Shown here in pieces: positions 24,587-32,364 of a stretch of DNA of 64,000 nt. Under the pieces are notes generated by a model. The model saw only the letters and a list, made by a program, of their open reading frames with translations. It was not told the origin of the DNA and did not search any database. Each line of letters begins with the position of its first letter. Within the stretch, counting starts at the first letter, position 1. Source of the stretch: Lysinibacillus sp. FSL M8-0337 (GTDB lineage Bacteria; Bacillota; Bacilli; Bacillales_A; Planococcaceae); contig NZ_CP151996.1 in NCBI RefSeq assembly GCF_038593855.1, forward strand, positions 248,001 to 312,000, read 5' to 3'. A program made the translations under genes and the position numbers.

Positions 24587-24951
24587 CTTGGCACACCTTT
24601 TTGTATCAATTATAAAGAAAATTAAACACATATATTATTATTTTGCTCTCGAAATGTTTAAAATCTACGCTTAAGTTTAGAAGATAAAATTTTAGGGGTC
24701 TTGTGTAAATATAAGTTTAGTATGCCATGACATAGGTAATGTCCATTACATCAAAACGTTATTCGGCTTAGTGTACTAATTTTAATAGTGGATGTTAATG
24801 TGAAAACTAACATTTAACGGGGTGTTTTAGTTTTGTGCAGTCATTTTCTAGTGTTTATTTCACTAATAGAAAGTACCGTAATTATTGTGAACTATTTAAT
24901 TGTAGCGTATGCTAAAAGTATCCAACAATTCGTGTAGGGAGTGAGGAATAT
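24587..24951. other. Gap with ndh-tail remnant
   Basis: 365 bp. It holds the 30-bp ndh 3'-end copy at 24750-24779 and, at its right end, the RBS of the TetR gene (GGGAGTGAGG). No other ORF or hairpin of note. Confidence 0.5.
24750..24779 (+). pseudogene. Remnant of an ndh 3' end (right copy of direct repeat)
   Basis: Encodes IKTLFGLVY and a stop, matching ndh codons IKALFGLVY at 27 of 30 bases. The preceding codons (CHDIGNVHY) align only loosely with ndh (EASNIRYLTH), so the copy comes from a diverged ndh allele or an element-borne version. Confidence 0.65.
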
Positions 24952-25530
24952 ATGGGCCGCGATCGTAAGTTTAGTACGCTCGATTTATTCTTGGAATCGA
25001 AAAAATTGGTATTAGCTGTTGGCTATGAAGGATTTACGATTGCTCGACTAGCTGAATCATTAGAAGTTTCAAGAGCTGCCATTTATAAATACTATACAAA
25101 TAAAGATGAACTACTGATGGATTTTATGTTACATGAGATGGATAAAAGTGTAAAAGATTTATTATCAATCCCTGCGGAGTTATCTTATCTTGACCAATTA
25201 GACGAGTTATTGCATAGTATTTTTCGTTCAAAGGATTTACATTTACTATTAGGTATTGCTGAAATTATTCCAACAACTAATAAACCTCACATGCAAGAAA
25301 AAAAAGAAAAGCTGTCAGCGATGCATTTTAATATGTATGGACCTTTAATGCGTATCGTCCAACAAGGTAAAAAAGAAGGATTTGTGGATGCTGATATTCC
25401 TAATGATCTTGTCCTTGGATTTATTTTTCAGAGTATTAATATTCCAAATCATAGTCAAATGGATGAAGTACAGTTTTTTAACTTTACGAAACTATTAATT
25501 TTAAACGGTGTGAGAGGTAAAAATAAGTGA
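24952..25530 (+). CDS. TetR/AcrR-family regulator of the ABC exporter
   Basis: A 192-residue TetR protein with HTH at about 20-50 (VGYEGFTIARLAESLEVSRA then AIYKYYTNKDELL). ATG 24952 follows GGGAGTGAGG. Its stop codon lies inside the first of two 16-bp operator-like palindromes that bracket the start of the downstream ABC genes, so it probably represses the exporter. Order and spacing suggest an independent promoter for the exporter between the two palindromes. Confidence 0.88.
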   Translation: MGRDRKFSTLDLFLESKKLVLAVGYEGFTIARLAESLEVSRAAIYKYYTNKDELLMDFMLHEMDKSVKDLLSIPAELSYLDQLDELLHSIFRSKDLHLLLGIAEIIPTTNKPHMQEKKEKLSAMHFNMYGPLMRIVQQGKKEGFVDADIPNDLVLGFIFQSINIPNHSQMDEVQFFNFTKLLILNGVRGKNK

Positions 25531-25604
25531 CACATGTGTAACTAATGAGTATAATACTAGTTGCGTATGTGTACTTTTTTATTTAAAAGTGACACATGTG
25601 TAAC
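25527..25604 (+). promoter_or_regulatory. Promoter with twin TetR-type operators
   Basis: GTGACACATGTGTAAC occurs identically at 25527-25542 and 25589-25604, start-to-start distance 62 bp, about six helical turns. The element is palindromic except for one base pair. The first copy supplies a -35-like GTGACA (25527-25532), 17 bp from TATAAT (25550-25555). Binding at both sites could loop out or block the promoter. Confidence 0.75.
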
Positions 25605-25632
25605 TTTTAAAAATACTAGGAGGAAACGATCG

Positions 25633-26745
25633 ATGTTTTTAGCTATAAAAGAAATTAAACATGCAAAGTTACGCTACTCAATGATTACAATGATTATTGT
25701 GTTAATAGCATGGTTAACGTTTATTTTGTCAGGGCTTGGAAATGGACTTTCGACATTAAGTGCAGCTTCTATCAAAAATCTAGATGCTCATTATGTAGTA
25801 TACGAGGAGGGTTCAGGTTCAAAATTTAGTAAATCTTTAATTTCCGCATCTTTAAAAGAAAAGATTGATGCACAAAGTGAAGTAGAAGATAGTGCACTAT
25901 TTGGCTCTGCAATGGCGGCTGTTTCTAAGAAGGGTATTGATGAAAAAACAGATATTGCACTTCTAGGAATTGAACCTGGGTCGTTTATCGAACCCAAAGT
26001 AATAGAAGGTAAGAAGTTAGATAAAAATATTCAAAATGGTGTTTTAGCCAATAAAACGTTACAAGACAAAGGCTATGCAATTGGTGACGAAATCAAAGTG
26101 GACAGTTCCACAATTGTATTAAAAATTGTCGGCTTTGTTGAAAACGAAACATATAACCATTTACCAGTATTATTTAGCACAGTAGAACAATGGAGAGCCT
26201 ATCAATTTGCTGCACCAGGTGCCAATAACGGCATTGAAGATGTAGTAAATGCGATAGCGATACAGGCACCTAACTTAGATGCAGAGAATTTTAGTGAAAA
26301 AATCGGGGGCATCGAAACCGCAACGAAAAGTCAGGCAATTAATGGAATGCCAGGATATATGGAAGAGAACGGGACAATTGTAATGATGTTAGTGTTTCTC
26401 GTTGCCATTTCTGCGTTTGTCATTGCGGTCTTCTTTTATGTTTTAACGATTCAAAAGACGCAACAATTTGGTGTAATGAAAGCCATTGGTGCAAAAAATA
26501 GTTTTATAACAAAGGCAATTGTTTCCCAAGTGTTTGTCATTTCTTTAGTAGGTATTTTAGTAGGCGTAGTGCTTACGTATTTAACAGCACTAGTTTTCCC
26601 GGAAGACATGCCTTTTAATTTAGACCCTACGCTTGTTGTACTTTACGGTTTCGCACTTTTACTAATTAGTGTGTTAAGTTCATTTGTATGTGTTCGCCAA
26701 GTATCTAAAGTAGATCCATTAACAGCATTAGGGAGAGTGGAGTAG
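25633..26745 (+). CDS. FtsX/MacB-type ABC transporter permease
   Basis: A 370-residue permease with one N-terminal helix (about 18-40), a large extracytoplasmic domain (45-245) and three C-terminal helices forming the FtsX domain. This topology is typical of MacB/LolC-type exporters and of antimicrobial-peptide or lipoprotein mechanotransmission pumps. ATG 25633 follows AGGAGG with 9-nt spacing; an earlier in-frame start at 25561 lies between the two operators and lacks an RBS. Its stop codon touches the ATG of the ATPase gene. Regulated by the upstream TetR. Confidence 0.9.
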   Translation: MFLAIKEIKHAKLRYSMITMIIVLIAWLTFILSGLGNGLSTLSAASIKNLDAHYVVYEEGSGSKFSKSLISASLKEKIDAQSEVEDSALFGSAMAAVSKKGIDEKTDIALLGIEPGSFIEPKVIEGKKLDKNIQNGVLANKTLQDKGYAIGDEIKVDSSTIVLKIVGFVENETYNHLPVLFSTVEQWRAYQFAAPGANNGIEDVVNAIAIQAPNLDAENFSEKIGGIETATKSQAINGMPGYMEENGTIVMMLVFLVAISAFVIAVFFYVLTIQKTQQFGVMKAIGAKNSFITKAIVSQVFVISLVGILVGVVLTYLTALVFPEDMPFNLDPTLVVLYGFALLLISVLSSFVCVRQVSKVDPLTALGRVE

Positions 26746-27423
26746 ATGAAACGTTTAGAAGTAAGAAATATGACAAAAACCTATGACGAAGGCAGTTCAA
26801 CAATTACAGCTCTTAACAATGTGTCAATGGAAGTAGATGCAGGTGAAATAGTAGCCATTATTGGTCCATCGGGTTCAGGCAAAAGTACATTATTATCGGC
26901 AGTTGGAGCCTTGTTACAGCCCTCTTCAGGTAGTGTCATCGTCAATGGTAAAAAAATTGAGACGCTAAAGGAGAAAGAACTTGCTAAATTCCGTCTAAAT
27001 GAAATAGGGTTTATTTTACAAACATCTAACTTAATTCCTTATTTAAATGTACTAGATCAACTACTGCTAGTAAAAAAAATGGCAGGTAAAGTATCAAGTG
27101 CGGATCAGCAGTTTGCAAAGCAATTGTTGGCAGATTTAGGACTAGAAAAAAAGCTTAAAAAATTCCCAAATGAGCTATCTGGGGGAGAGCGTCAGCGTGT
27201 CGCAATAGCCCGAGCATTTATGAATGATTCAAGTGTGATTTTAGCAGATGAACCAACAGCTAGTTTAGATTCTAAGCGTGCTTTCGAAGTCGTGCAGTTA
27301 ATTTCTAATGAGGTTAAAAAGCGTAAAAAGGCGGCTATCATGGTAACGCATGATGAGCGTATGTTAACTTACTGTGACCGAGTGTACCGCATGGAAGATG
27401 GTGTTTTAACACTGCAATCTTAA
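26746..27423 (+). CDS. ABC transporter ATP-binding protein (LolD/MacB type)
   Basis: A 225-residue ATPase partner of the preceding permease. Walker A GPSGSGKST (about 40-48), Q-loop LQTSN, signature LSGGERQR, Walker B VILADEPTASLD and switch VTHDE are all intact. ATG 26746 directly follows the permease stop and uses the RBS GGGAGAGTGGAG inside it, so the genes are coupled. The substrate is unknown; the nearby island with a possible secreted toxin makes export or immunity a thought, but nothing in the sequence ties them together. Confidence 0.92.
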   Translation: MKRLEVRNMTKTYDEGSSTITALNNVSMEVDAGEIVAIIGPSGSGKSTLLSAVGALLQPSSGSVIVNGKKIETLKEKELAKFRLNEIGFILQTSNLIPYLNVLDQLLLVKKMAGKVSSADQQFAKQLLADLGLEKKLKKFPNELSGGERQRVAIARAFMNDSSVILADEPTASLDSKRAFEVVQLISNEVKKRKKAAIMVTHDERMLTYCDRVYRMEDGVLTLQS

Positions 27424-27482
27424 TATTGCTTTAACGGCATTTATTCATGATCGTTCTTAGGGTTTTCTGCATCTTGAGCTTT

Positions 27483-28133
27483 TTAGAAAGAACTACCGTT
27501 TTGAAGAAAAAGTTTGAGCTCGGTTAGTATAGTGTGACAGGTATTAATCGACTCTAGTGAATGGTTTGCTATTTCTAGTGAATGGTTTGCTATTTCAAGT
27601 GAATGGTTTGCATTTTCTATAATAGCAAGCTGATGAGAAGTTAGTTGGTTAAGTCTTTCCACTGTAAAGTGAGGGTCAGCTGTTCCTATAGCTAAAAAGG
27701 AATGTCGATGGATTAAATTTTGCATAGTATGTTCCAAAGATAGCAGTGGTGTAAACAGTATATAGTGGGAAGGTAAAACGGTCTCCTGTTGCATATAAAA
27801 ATCAATAATTGGCATAGTTCCTAGCGATTTTCCAAGGTAAACAACTTTTTGGTAAGTTTTTGTTTGTGAATAATAGGTCACGATAGAATCGACAGTGTTA
27901 AAAACTTTTTCAGATATAACGTTTGGCGACTTGTGGAACAATTGTTGTTCAAATGTATAACATACTTGGACAATATCATAGTCGAAGTCAAGCATCAATG
28001 AAGTAGCGTAATGTAGTATGGGTTTGTCATAGTTGTAGCCTGTACCAGAGAACATAAAACAAATTTTGTCACTATTCATATCAAAGAAATTGCAGTCAAT
28101 GCCATTGTAGGTATCTTTTCTAGGTTTTATCAT
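27483..28133 (-). CDS. Alpha/beta hydrolase-like protein with triplicated NHSLE repeat
   Basis: About 216 residues of alpha/beta-hydrolase fold. The nucleophile elbow GKSLG (YLGKSLGTMPIIDF), a candidate acid in GTADPHF and the histidine motif NANHSLE are in the right order. The His-containing heptapeptide is then repeated in tandem: NHSLE IA NHSLE IA NHSLE, from a 21-bp unit at about 27549-27613. Start codon ATG 28131-28133 fits AGGAGG best; ATG and TTG one and two codons earlier are closer to the RBS. It converges on the ABC operon. Substrate unknown. Confidence 0.72.
   Translation of the reverse strand: MIKPRKDTYNGIDCNFFDMNSDKICFMFSGTGYNYDKPILHYATSLMLDFDYDIVQVCYTFEQQLFHKSPNVISEKVFNTVDSIVTYYSQTKTYQKVVYLGKSLGTMPIIDFYMQQETVLPSHYILFTPLLSLEHTMQNLIHRHSFLAIGTADPHFTVERLNQLTSHQLAIIENANHSLEIANHSLEIANHSLESINTCHTILTELKLFLQNGSSF
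27549..27613 (-). repeat. In-frame 21-bp tandem repeat (three units)
   Basis: AGTGAATGGTTTGC recurs three times at 21-bp spacing, with TATTTC linkers, giving three heptapeptide copies (NHSLEIA) at the presumed catalytic His of the hydrolase. The near identity of the units suggests recent slippage. Confidence 0.9.
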
Positions 28134-28219
28134 CATCAATCCTCCTATCGGTTTGAAAAATGGTAACTCTTTTATGTAAAGTTAGTTATAATTTTACTAT
28201 AACAGAAAGGGGGATAATG

Positions 28220-29191
28220 ATGAAGGCTGTAACAATAAATGCTTTTGGACCACCTTCCGTATTAACACTTGTGGATTGTCCAAAACCAGCGATTTCCAAA
28301 GGGGAAGTGCTAATACGGGCGTCCTATACAAGTGTTAATTTTGCGGATATCAAAAACAGAACGGGCAATAAAGCGAAAGCGAATTTTCCAATGATCCTTG
28401 GATTAGATGTTGCGGGTGTTATAGAAGAGGTTTTTGATGATAGCAGTGGTTTTCAAAAAGGAGACCAAGTGATTGCTTTCCCAAAAAATGGTGCATATGC
28501 GCAATATGTCGTCGCAAATGAACAGCTAGTGTTCCGCATTCCAAATGACGTACCTCTTAAAAAGGTAGCTGCTATACCGACTGTTTTATTTTTATCTTAT
28601 ATGTTAACACATCAAATTACACAATTAGGTACAGACGATAGTATTTTAATTCATGCTGCATCAGGTGGAGTCGGAACGATGCTTATTCAAATGGCAAAAA
28701 GGCGTGGAGTGAAGAAAATAATAGGTACTGTTAGCACTAAAGAAAAAGCTGCCATTGCCTATGAGCTAGGTGCACATCATGTCCTGACATATGAAAACTT
28801 TAGTGCCAAAGTAAATGACTATACGGATGGTCTTGGTGTCGATGTTGTCTTTGATTCGATTGCAGGAGCCATTACCGAAGAAAGTTTCCGTTGCTTAGCT
28901 CCATATGGTACTCTTGTGCAATTTGGTAACAGTAGCGGTCAGATGGGTCAAATAAAAACAGCTGACTTACATAGTAGTTGCCGCAATGTAAAAGGCTTTA
29001 GCTTAGGAACGACGCGTGCTTTAAAGCCAGAATTATTGCAACAAGTAGCTCCAGAAATATTTTCATTATTACAGAATGAAAGTTTCCAAGTGCCTATAGC
29101 AGCAGAGTTTGCTTTAGAGGATATGGAAAAGGCACATACCTTTATGGAGAGCCGTCAACATCAAGGGAAAATCCTAATTAGCATTGTGTAA
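28220..29191 (+). CDS. Quinone oxidoreductase-like MDR dehydrogenase
   Basis: A 323-residue zinc-free medium-chain dehydrogenase/reductase of the NADPH:quinone reductase (QOR) group, cytosolic. The GroES-like N-domain carries YTSVNFADIKNRTG and LGLDVAGVIEEV. The Rossmann part has the NADPH loop ASGGVGTMLIQMAK and SIAGAI. No structural-zinc cysteines are seen. ATG 28220 is favoured over 28217 by spacing from AGAAAGGGGG; the longer frame from 28160 has no RBS. Probably reduces quinones or enones; substrate not known. Single gene, divergent from the hydrolase. Confidence 0.88.
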   Translation: MKAVTINAFGPPSVLTLVDCPKPAISKGEVLIRASYTSVNFADIKNRTGNKAKANFPMILGLDVAGVIEEVFDDSSGFQKGDQVIAFPKNGAYAQYVVANEQLVFRIPNDVPLKKVAAIPTVLFLSYMLTHQITQLGTDDSILIHAASGGVGTMLIQMAKRRGVKKIIGTVSTKEKAAIAYELGAHHVLTYENFSAKVNDYTDGLGVDVVFDSIAGAITEESFRCLAPYGTLVQFGNSSGQMGQIKTADLHSSCRNVKGFSLGTTRALKPELLQQVAPEIFSLLQNESFQVPIAAEFALEDMEKAHTFMESRQHQGKILISIV

Positions 29192-29192
29192 G

Positions 29193-29214
29193 AATTGTTT
29201 GGGTGAATGGCACC
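29193..29214 (+). repeat. 22-bp dispersed repeat, copy 4
   Basis: Contains GTTTGGGTGAATGGCACC and starts one base after the stop codon of the MDR gene. Together with copy 5 it frames a 10-bp-stem hairpin. Confidence 0.85.
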
Positions 29215-29239
29215 GCAAGAGCCTTTCCCAGGCTCTTGC
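29215..29239. terminator. Hairpin framed by two copies of the 22-bp repeat
   Basis: GCAAGAGCCT, a 5-nt loop and AGGCTCTTGC form a perfect 10-bp stem between convergent genes. There is no T-run on either side, so termination would rely on stem strength or on the flanking repeats. Confidence 0.65.
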
Positions 29240-29252
29240 TAAATTGTGTGAG

Positions 29253-29274
29253 AATTGTTTGAGTGACTGGCACT
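29253..29274 (+). repeat. 22-bp dispersed repeat, copy 5
   Basis: Contains GTTTGAGTGACTGGCACT and overlaps the stop codon of the EcsC-family gene by two bases. A partial unit (AATTGTGTGAG) precedes it, as at copy 1. Confidence 0.85.
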
Positions 29275-30067
29275 AATTTAGTTTTTCGTATATTCTTCTT
29301 TTTCGATATAGCATGATGCCTGTCTCCGCAACATCTTGCATCATGCCTTTATTAGCGTATGCTCCGAAAATCATGCCCGCAATCGGTACCATTTGGAAAA
29401 GCTTTTTCCAGCCCATTTGATCGCGGTACGTGAAAAATACTTCCTGCCAACCTTGAAGCTGTGAAATCATCGTTTCTGATGCGTTCTTGCTGTCGTGCAT
29501 AGAGGACAGCTCTTCTAAAATAGCTTCTTTACCCACAATATCCGCTGACGTAAATTGTAGACATTTCACAATGAAAATACGTTCCATTTTATCATTCGGA
29601 TCGTAGCCATGAATAATTGCTATTTCTTGCAATGTTTTTAAAGCCATACCTAATATAAAAGGAATATCAATCGCCAATGTGAAAATACCACCAAAACCAG
29701 TCGAAGCACCTTGTACGGTTGCTAATTTTACGCGTTCTTTTTGAAGCTTGTCACTAAGAGTGATCATCTCCTCTAAAGGAATATTCCCGATATCAGAAAT
29801 TGCAAATATATTAGGATTCGAAGACTGGTTACGGATTTTTTGAATCATCATTTGTTCATTAATTAAATATTTCCCACCGGATTGAATATAACTTCCTAGC
29901 TCATCAACAAGTAAAGCTAGTTTTTGTTGAATAAAGGCAGGGGTCATCTTATCTAAAATTTTAAATGGAATGCGCCCTAATTTCTCCCAAAACCATAGTC
30001 CTTTTTGGTCTTTCTCCCACGCTTCAATTTCTTGTAAATAGCTGATTAATTGCTCTCGATTCTCCAT
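29273..30067 (-). CDS. EcsC-family protein
   Basis: A 264-residue protein matching the EcsC family (named for the third gene of the B. subtilis ecs ABC locus, but common as a stand-alone protein of unknown biochemical role). The family core GGIFTLAIDIPFILGMALKTLQEIAIIHGYDP and the downstream AGMIFGAYANKGM segment are visible (quoted in part). It has hydrophobic stretches but no signal peptide and is probably membrane-associated. ATG 30067 follows AAGGGGAG. No ecsA/ecsB homologue is next to it; neighbours are a QOR and a MocR regulator. Confidence 0.82.
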   Translation of the reverse strand: MENREQLISYLQEIEAWEKDQKGLWFWEKLGRIPFKILDKMTPAFIQQKLALLVDELGSYIQSGGKYLINEQMMIQKIRNQSSNPNIFAISDIGNIPLEEMITLSDKLQKERVKLATVQGASTGFGGIFTLAIDIPFILGMALKTLQEIAIIHGYDPNDKMERIFIVKCLQFTSADIVGKEAILEELSSMHDSKNASETMISQLQGWQEVFFTYRDQMGWKKLFQMVPIAGMIFGAYANKGMMQDVAETGIMLYRKRRIYEKLN

Positions 30068-30158
30068 TTATCTACTCCCCTTGTAAATGCATTTAGTTAG
30101 AATACGTAATCTAGTTTAAAAAGTTTCAAGTACATGCATAAACATTAATGAATATAGA

Positions 30159-31526
30159 TTAAGAGGCATGCCATACAGAAGCAAGTAAGGAAATACCTTC
30201 TTCAATTTGTTCTAGTGACAATCCTCCATAGCCAATAATTATCATCGCATGTTCAGCAGGGGATTGAAATGAAGTCGAACAAGGATAAACATTAACGCCT
30301 ACTGTATGAGCAAGATGAAGAGCATCTTGTTCCGATAATCTTTTTGGTAATTTTACAATAATATGTAGACCAGCATGTTCGCCTATAACTTTAAATTCAT
30401 TGGAGAAATGATTAGCAATAGCTGCTAGTAGTGTGTGCTGTTTTTTTCGATAAATCGTACGCATTTTGGCTAAATGTTTGTCAAATAGCCCTTGTCCAAG
30501 AAAATCCGCTAGTACAAGCTGGTCTACTTTTGACACAACGGACTTTTGTTCCTGATAAAAACTAGAAAATGATGCAATGAGCGATTTAGGCAAAATCATA
30601 TAACTAATCCGAAGAGACGGCAGTAGTGTTTTTGAAAATGTCCCAAAATAAATGACCCGCTGTAGTTGATCCATATTTGCTAGAGAGGGGATTGGAAGTC
30701 CCTTATAACGAAATTCACCATCGTAATCATCCTCTATAATAAATGCCTCGTTTAATTTCGCCCAGTGTAACAGTGCTGCCCGTCGTTCAGCCGACATAAC
30801 CATCCCCAGTGGAAACTGGTGAGCTGGGGTTGTGTATAACATGTGAATAGTCTTTTGGGGTATCGTTACACCTAAGTTATCCACAGCAATTGGATAGATG
30901 GGTAAACCACATTGCTGTAACGTAGCCCTTACACGTTTAAACCCAGGTTCCTCTAAGCCAACATGCGTTTGTGGGCCAAAGTAATGACATAATGCTTGCA
31001 GTTGGCTTTGTGTCCCACTATAGATAAATACTTGTGATGCTTCACAATGAATACCTCTGGAGCGTCCAACATACTTGGCAATTTCCTGTCGTAAAGCTGC
31101 TTCTCCCTGCCATGGACTTGTTGATAAACTGTTAATAGTAAAATGCTGTTTCATTAACTTATGGAAAATGGAGAAGGGGAACGCGTCTTTATCCACATGA
31201 CCATTACTAAAATCATAGGTTACTGATTGTTCGGTCATAGGCAAAGGAGCCGATTTTTCTGTTTGTAATGGTTGGAGCCATTCAAACTCCAATTGCGCAA
31301 TGTAGTAGCCTGAGCGCTCTTTACTATAAATATAACCTTCTGCAAGCAGTTGCTCATAGGCTTCTTTTATTGTATGAACGCTAACATGTAATGTTGTCGC
31401 AAGCATTCGTTTGGAAGGCAATTGTTCATGGGCTAGAAGCTTTTTCGAAAGAATAGCATGTTTTATGTTTTCATAAATCTGTGCATATTTAGGCTTATTT
31501 CCGATAAAGGAGATAGCTAGTTCCAT
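30159..31526 (-). CDS. MocR-family regulator (GntR HTH fused to aminotransferase-like domain)
   Basis: A 455-residue PLP-binding transcription factor of the MocR/PdxR type. Residues 1-75 form a GntR winged helix (YAQIYENIKHAILSKKL, then LPSKRMLATTLHVSVHTIKE). Residues about 110-455 are a fold-type I aminotransferase with EDDYDGEFRY and the PLP lysine in TFSKTLLPSLRISY. ATG 31526 lies behind AAGGAG. It is divergent from the GNAT gene at 31626, the likely target together with itself. Whether it senses PLP, GABA or another amine is not readable. Confidence 0.9.
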   Translation of the reverse strand: MELAISFIGNKPKYAQIYENIKHAILSKKLLAHEQLPSKRMLATTLHVSVHTIKEAYEQLLAEGYIYSKERSGYYIAQLEFEWLQPLQTEKSAPLPMTEQSVTYDFSNGHVDKDAFPFSIFHKLMKQHFTINSLSTSPWQGEAALRQEIAKYVGRSRGIHCEASQVFIYSGTQSQLQALCHYFGPQTHVGLEEPGFKRVRATLQQCGLPIYPIAVDNLGVTIPQKTIHMLYTTPAHQFPLGMVMSAERRAALLHWAKLNEAFIIEDDYDGEFRYKGLPIPSLANMDQLQRVIYFGTFSKTLLPSLRISYMILPKSLIASFSSFYQEQKSVVSKVDQLVLADFLGQGLFDKHLAKMRTIYRKKQHTLLAAIANHFSNEFKVIGEHAGLHIIVKLPKRLSEQDALHLAHTVGVNVYPCSTSFQSPAEHAMIIIGYGGLSLEQIEEGISLLASVWHAS

Positions 31527-31625
31527 TTCATTTCACAGCTCCTTGGTATGGTTGAAATTTTGAAAATTGGTTATATTCATCATATCAAAAATCCTGTTTA
31601 ATAATGAAAAAAGGAGTGAAGGACA

Positions 31626-32207
31626 ATGAAATTTAACATGTTAGAAAATAACGTTGTATTATTAAGACCTTTAGTGAGAGAGGATAGTCAAGCGCTATTG
31701 GCTGCAGGCAGTTATCCAGAGATTTGGTCGTATATGTCCACAACGATTGAGGATAAAAGTGATGTGCATAACTTTGTGGAAAATGCATTGTCTAACAAAA
31801 GCCTCATGAAAGAGTATCCATTTGTCATTGTGGATAAGTTATCAGGACAAATTATAGGCTCAACTCGTTTTATGGATATTGATAGCAAGCATCAACGGTT
31901 AGAAATAGGGACTACTTGGTTGACTCCTTCATTTTGGCGTACTGCGGTCAATACGAATTGTAAATATTTATTACTTACCTATTGTTTTGAAGTACTTGGT
32001 CTACAACGAGTTCAAATTAAAACAGATCATGACAATATACGTTCACAAAAGGCAATCGAACGTATAGGGGCTACAAAAGAGGGGGTTCTACGCAATCATA
32101 TGATTCGTAAAGATGGCTCAACACGGCACACAGTGATGTATAGTATTACATTACAAGAATGGCCAGAAGTAAAGGCACGGTTAGAAATGTTGTTAGAAAT
32201 GGAGTAA
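31626..32207 (+). CDS. GNAT acetyltransferase (RimJ/RimL type)
   Basis: A 193-residue N-acetyltransferase of the ribosomal-protein/antibiotic RimJ-RimL branch. The N-terminus LLRPLVREDSQALL and the acetyl-CoA region WLTPSFWRTAVNTNCKYLLL, then HDNIRSQKAIERIGATKEGV, fit the family. ATG 31626 follows AAGGAGTG. It is divergent from the MocR regulator, which suggests control by it. Acceptor substrate unknown. Confidence 0.88.
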   Translation: MKFNMLENNVVLLRPLVREDSQALLAAGSYPEIWSYMSTTIEDKSDVHNFVENALSNKSLMKEYPFVIVDKLSGQIIGSTRFMDIDSKHQRLEIGTTWLTPSFWRTAVNTNCKYLLLTYCFEVLGLQRVQIKTDHDNIRSQKAIERIGATKEGVLRNHMIRKDGSTRHTVMYSITLQEWPEVKARLEMLLEME

Positions 32208-32364
32208 CTTCAAAACACAGTAGCGCTTCCTCTTACTTATTAAAAATCAGTAAAAAAATGGATGATTAGTAGTCTAATAATCTAGTTTTTGTCAAAAAAA
32301 GTGTGGTTTTAGTTATTCAAGGGTAGATTATTTAAAATCTATTTTTGAAAAGTGGGGGATTAGT

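Larger units (their letters stand above)
21552..24779. mobile_element. AT-rich accessory island behind ndh
   Basis: About 3.2 kb, visibly richer in A/T than its surroundings. It carries a secreted protein, tandem copies of a small membrane protein, a third chimeric copy, a broken secreted-protein fragment and a 71-residue membrane protein. Direct repeats of the ndh 3' end flank it. No integrase or transposase is inside, so it would be a relic or a passively moved segment. A tandem ndh duplication that later lost its middle is the main alternative. The 290 bp at 21552-21841 hold only the ndh terminator and the upstream region of the secreted protein. Confidence 0.5.

Noticed and set aside
29215..29239. 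Small RNA gene between the MDR and EcsC genes
   Set aside because: The 10-bp hairpin has no promoter and is fully explained as a terminator-like element between two repeat copies.
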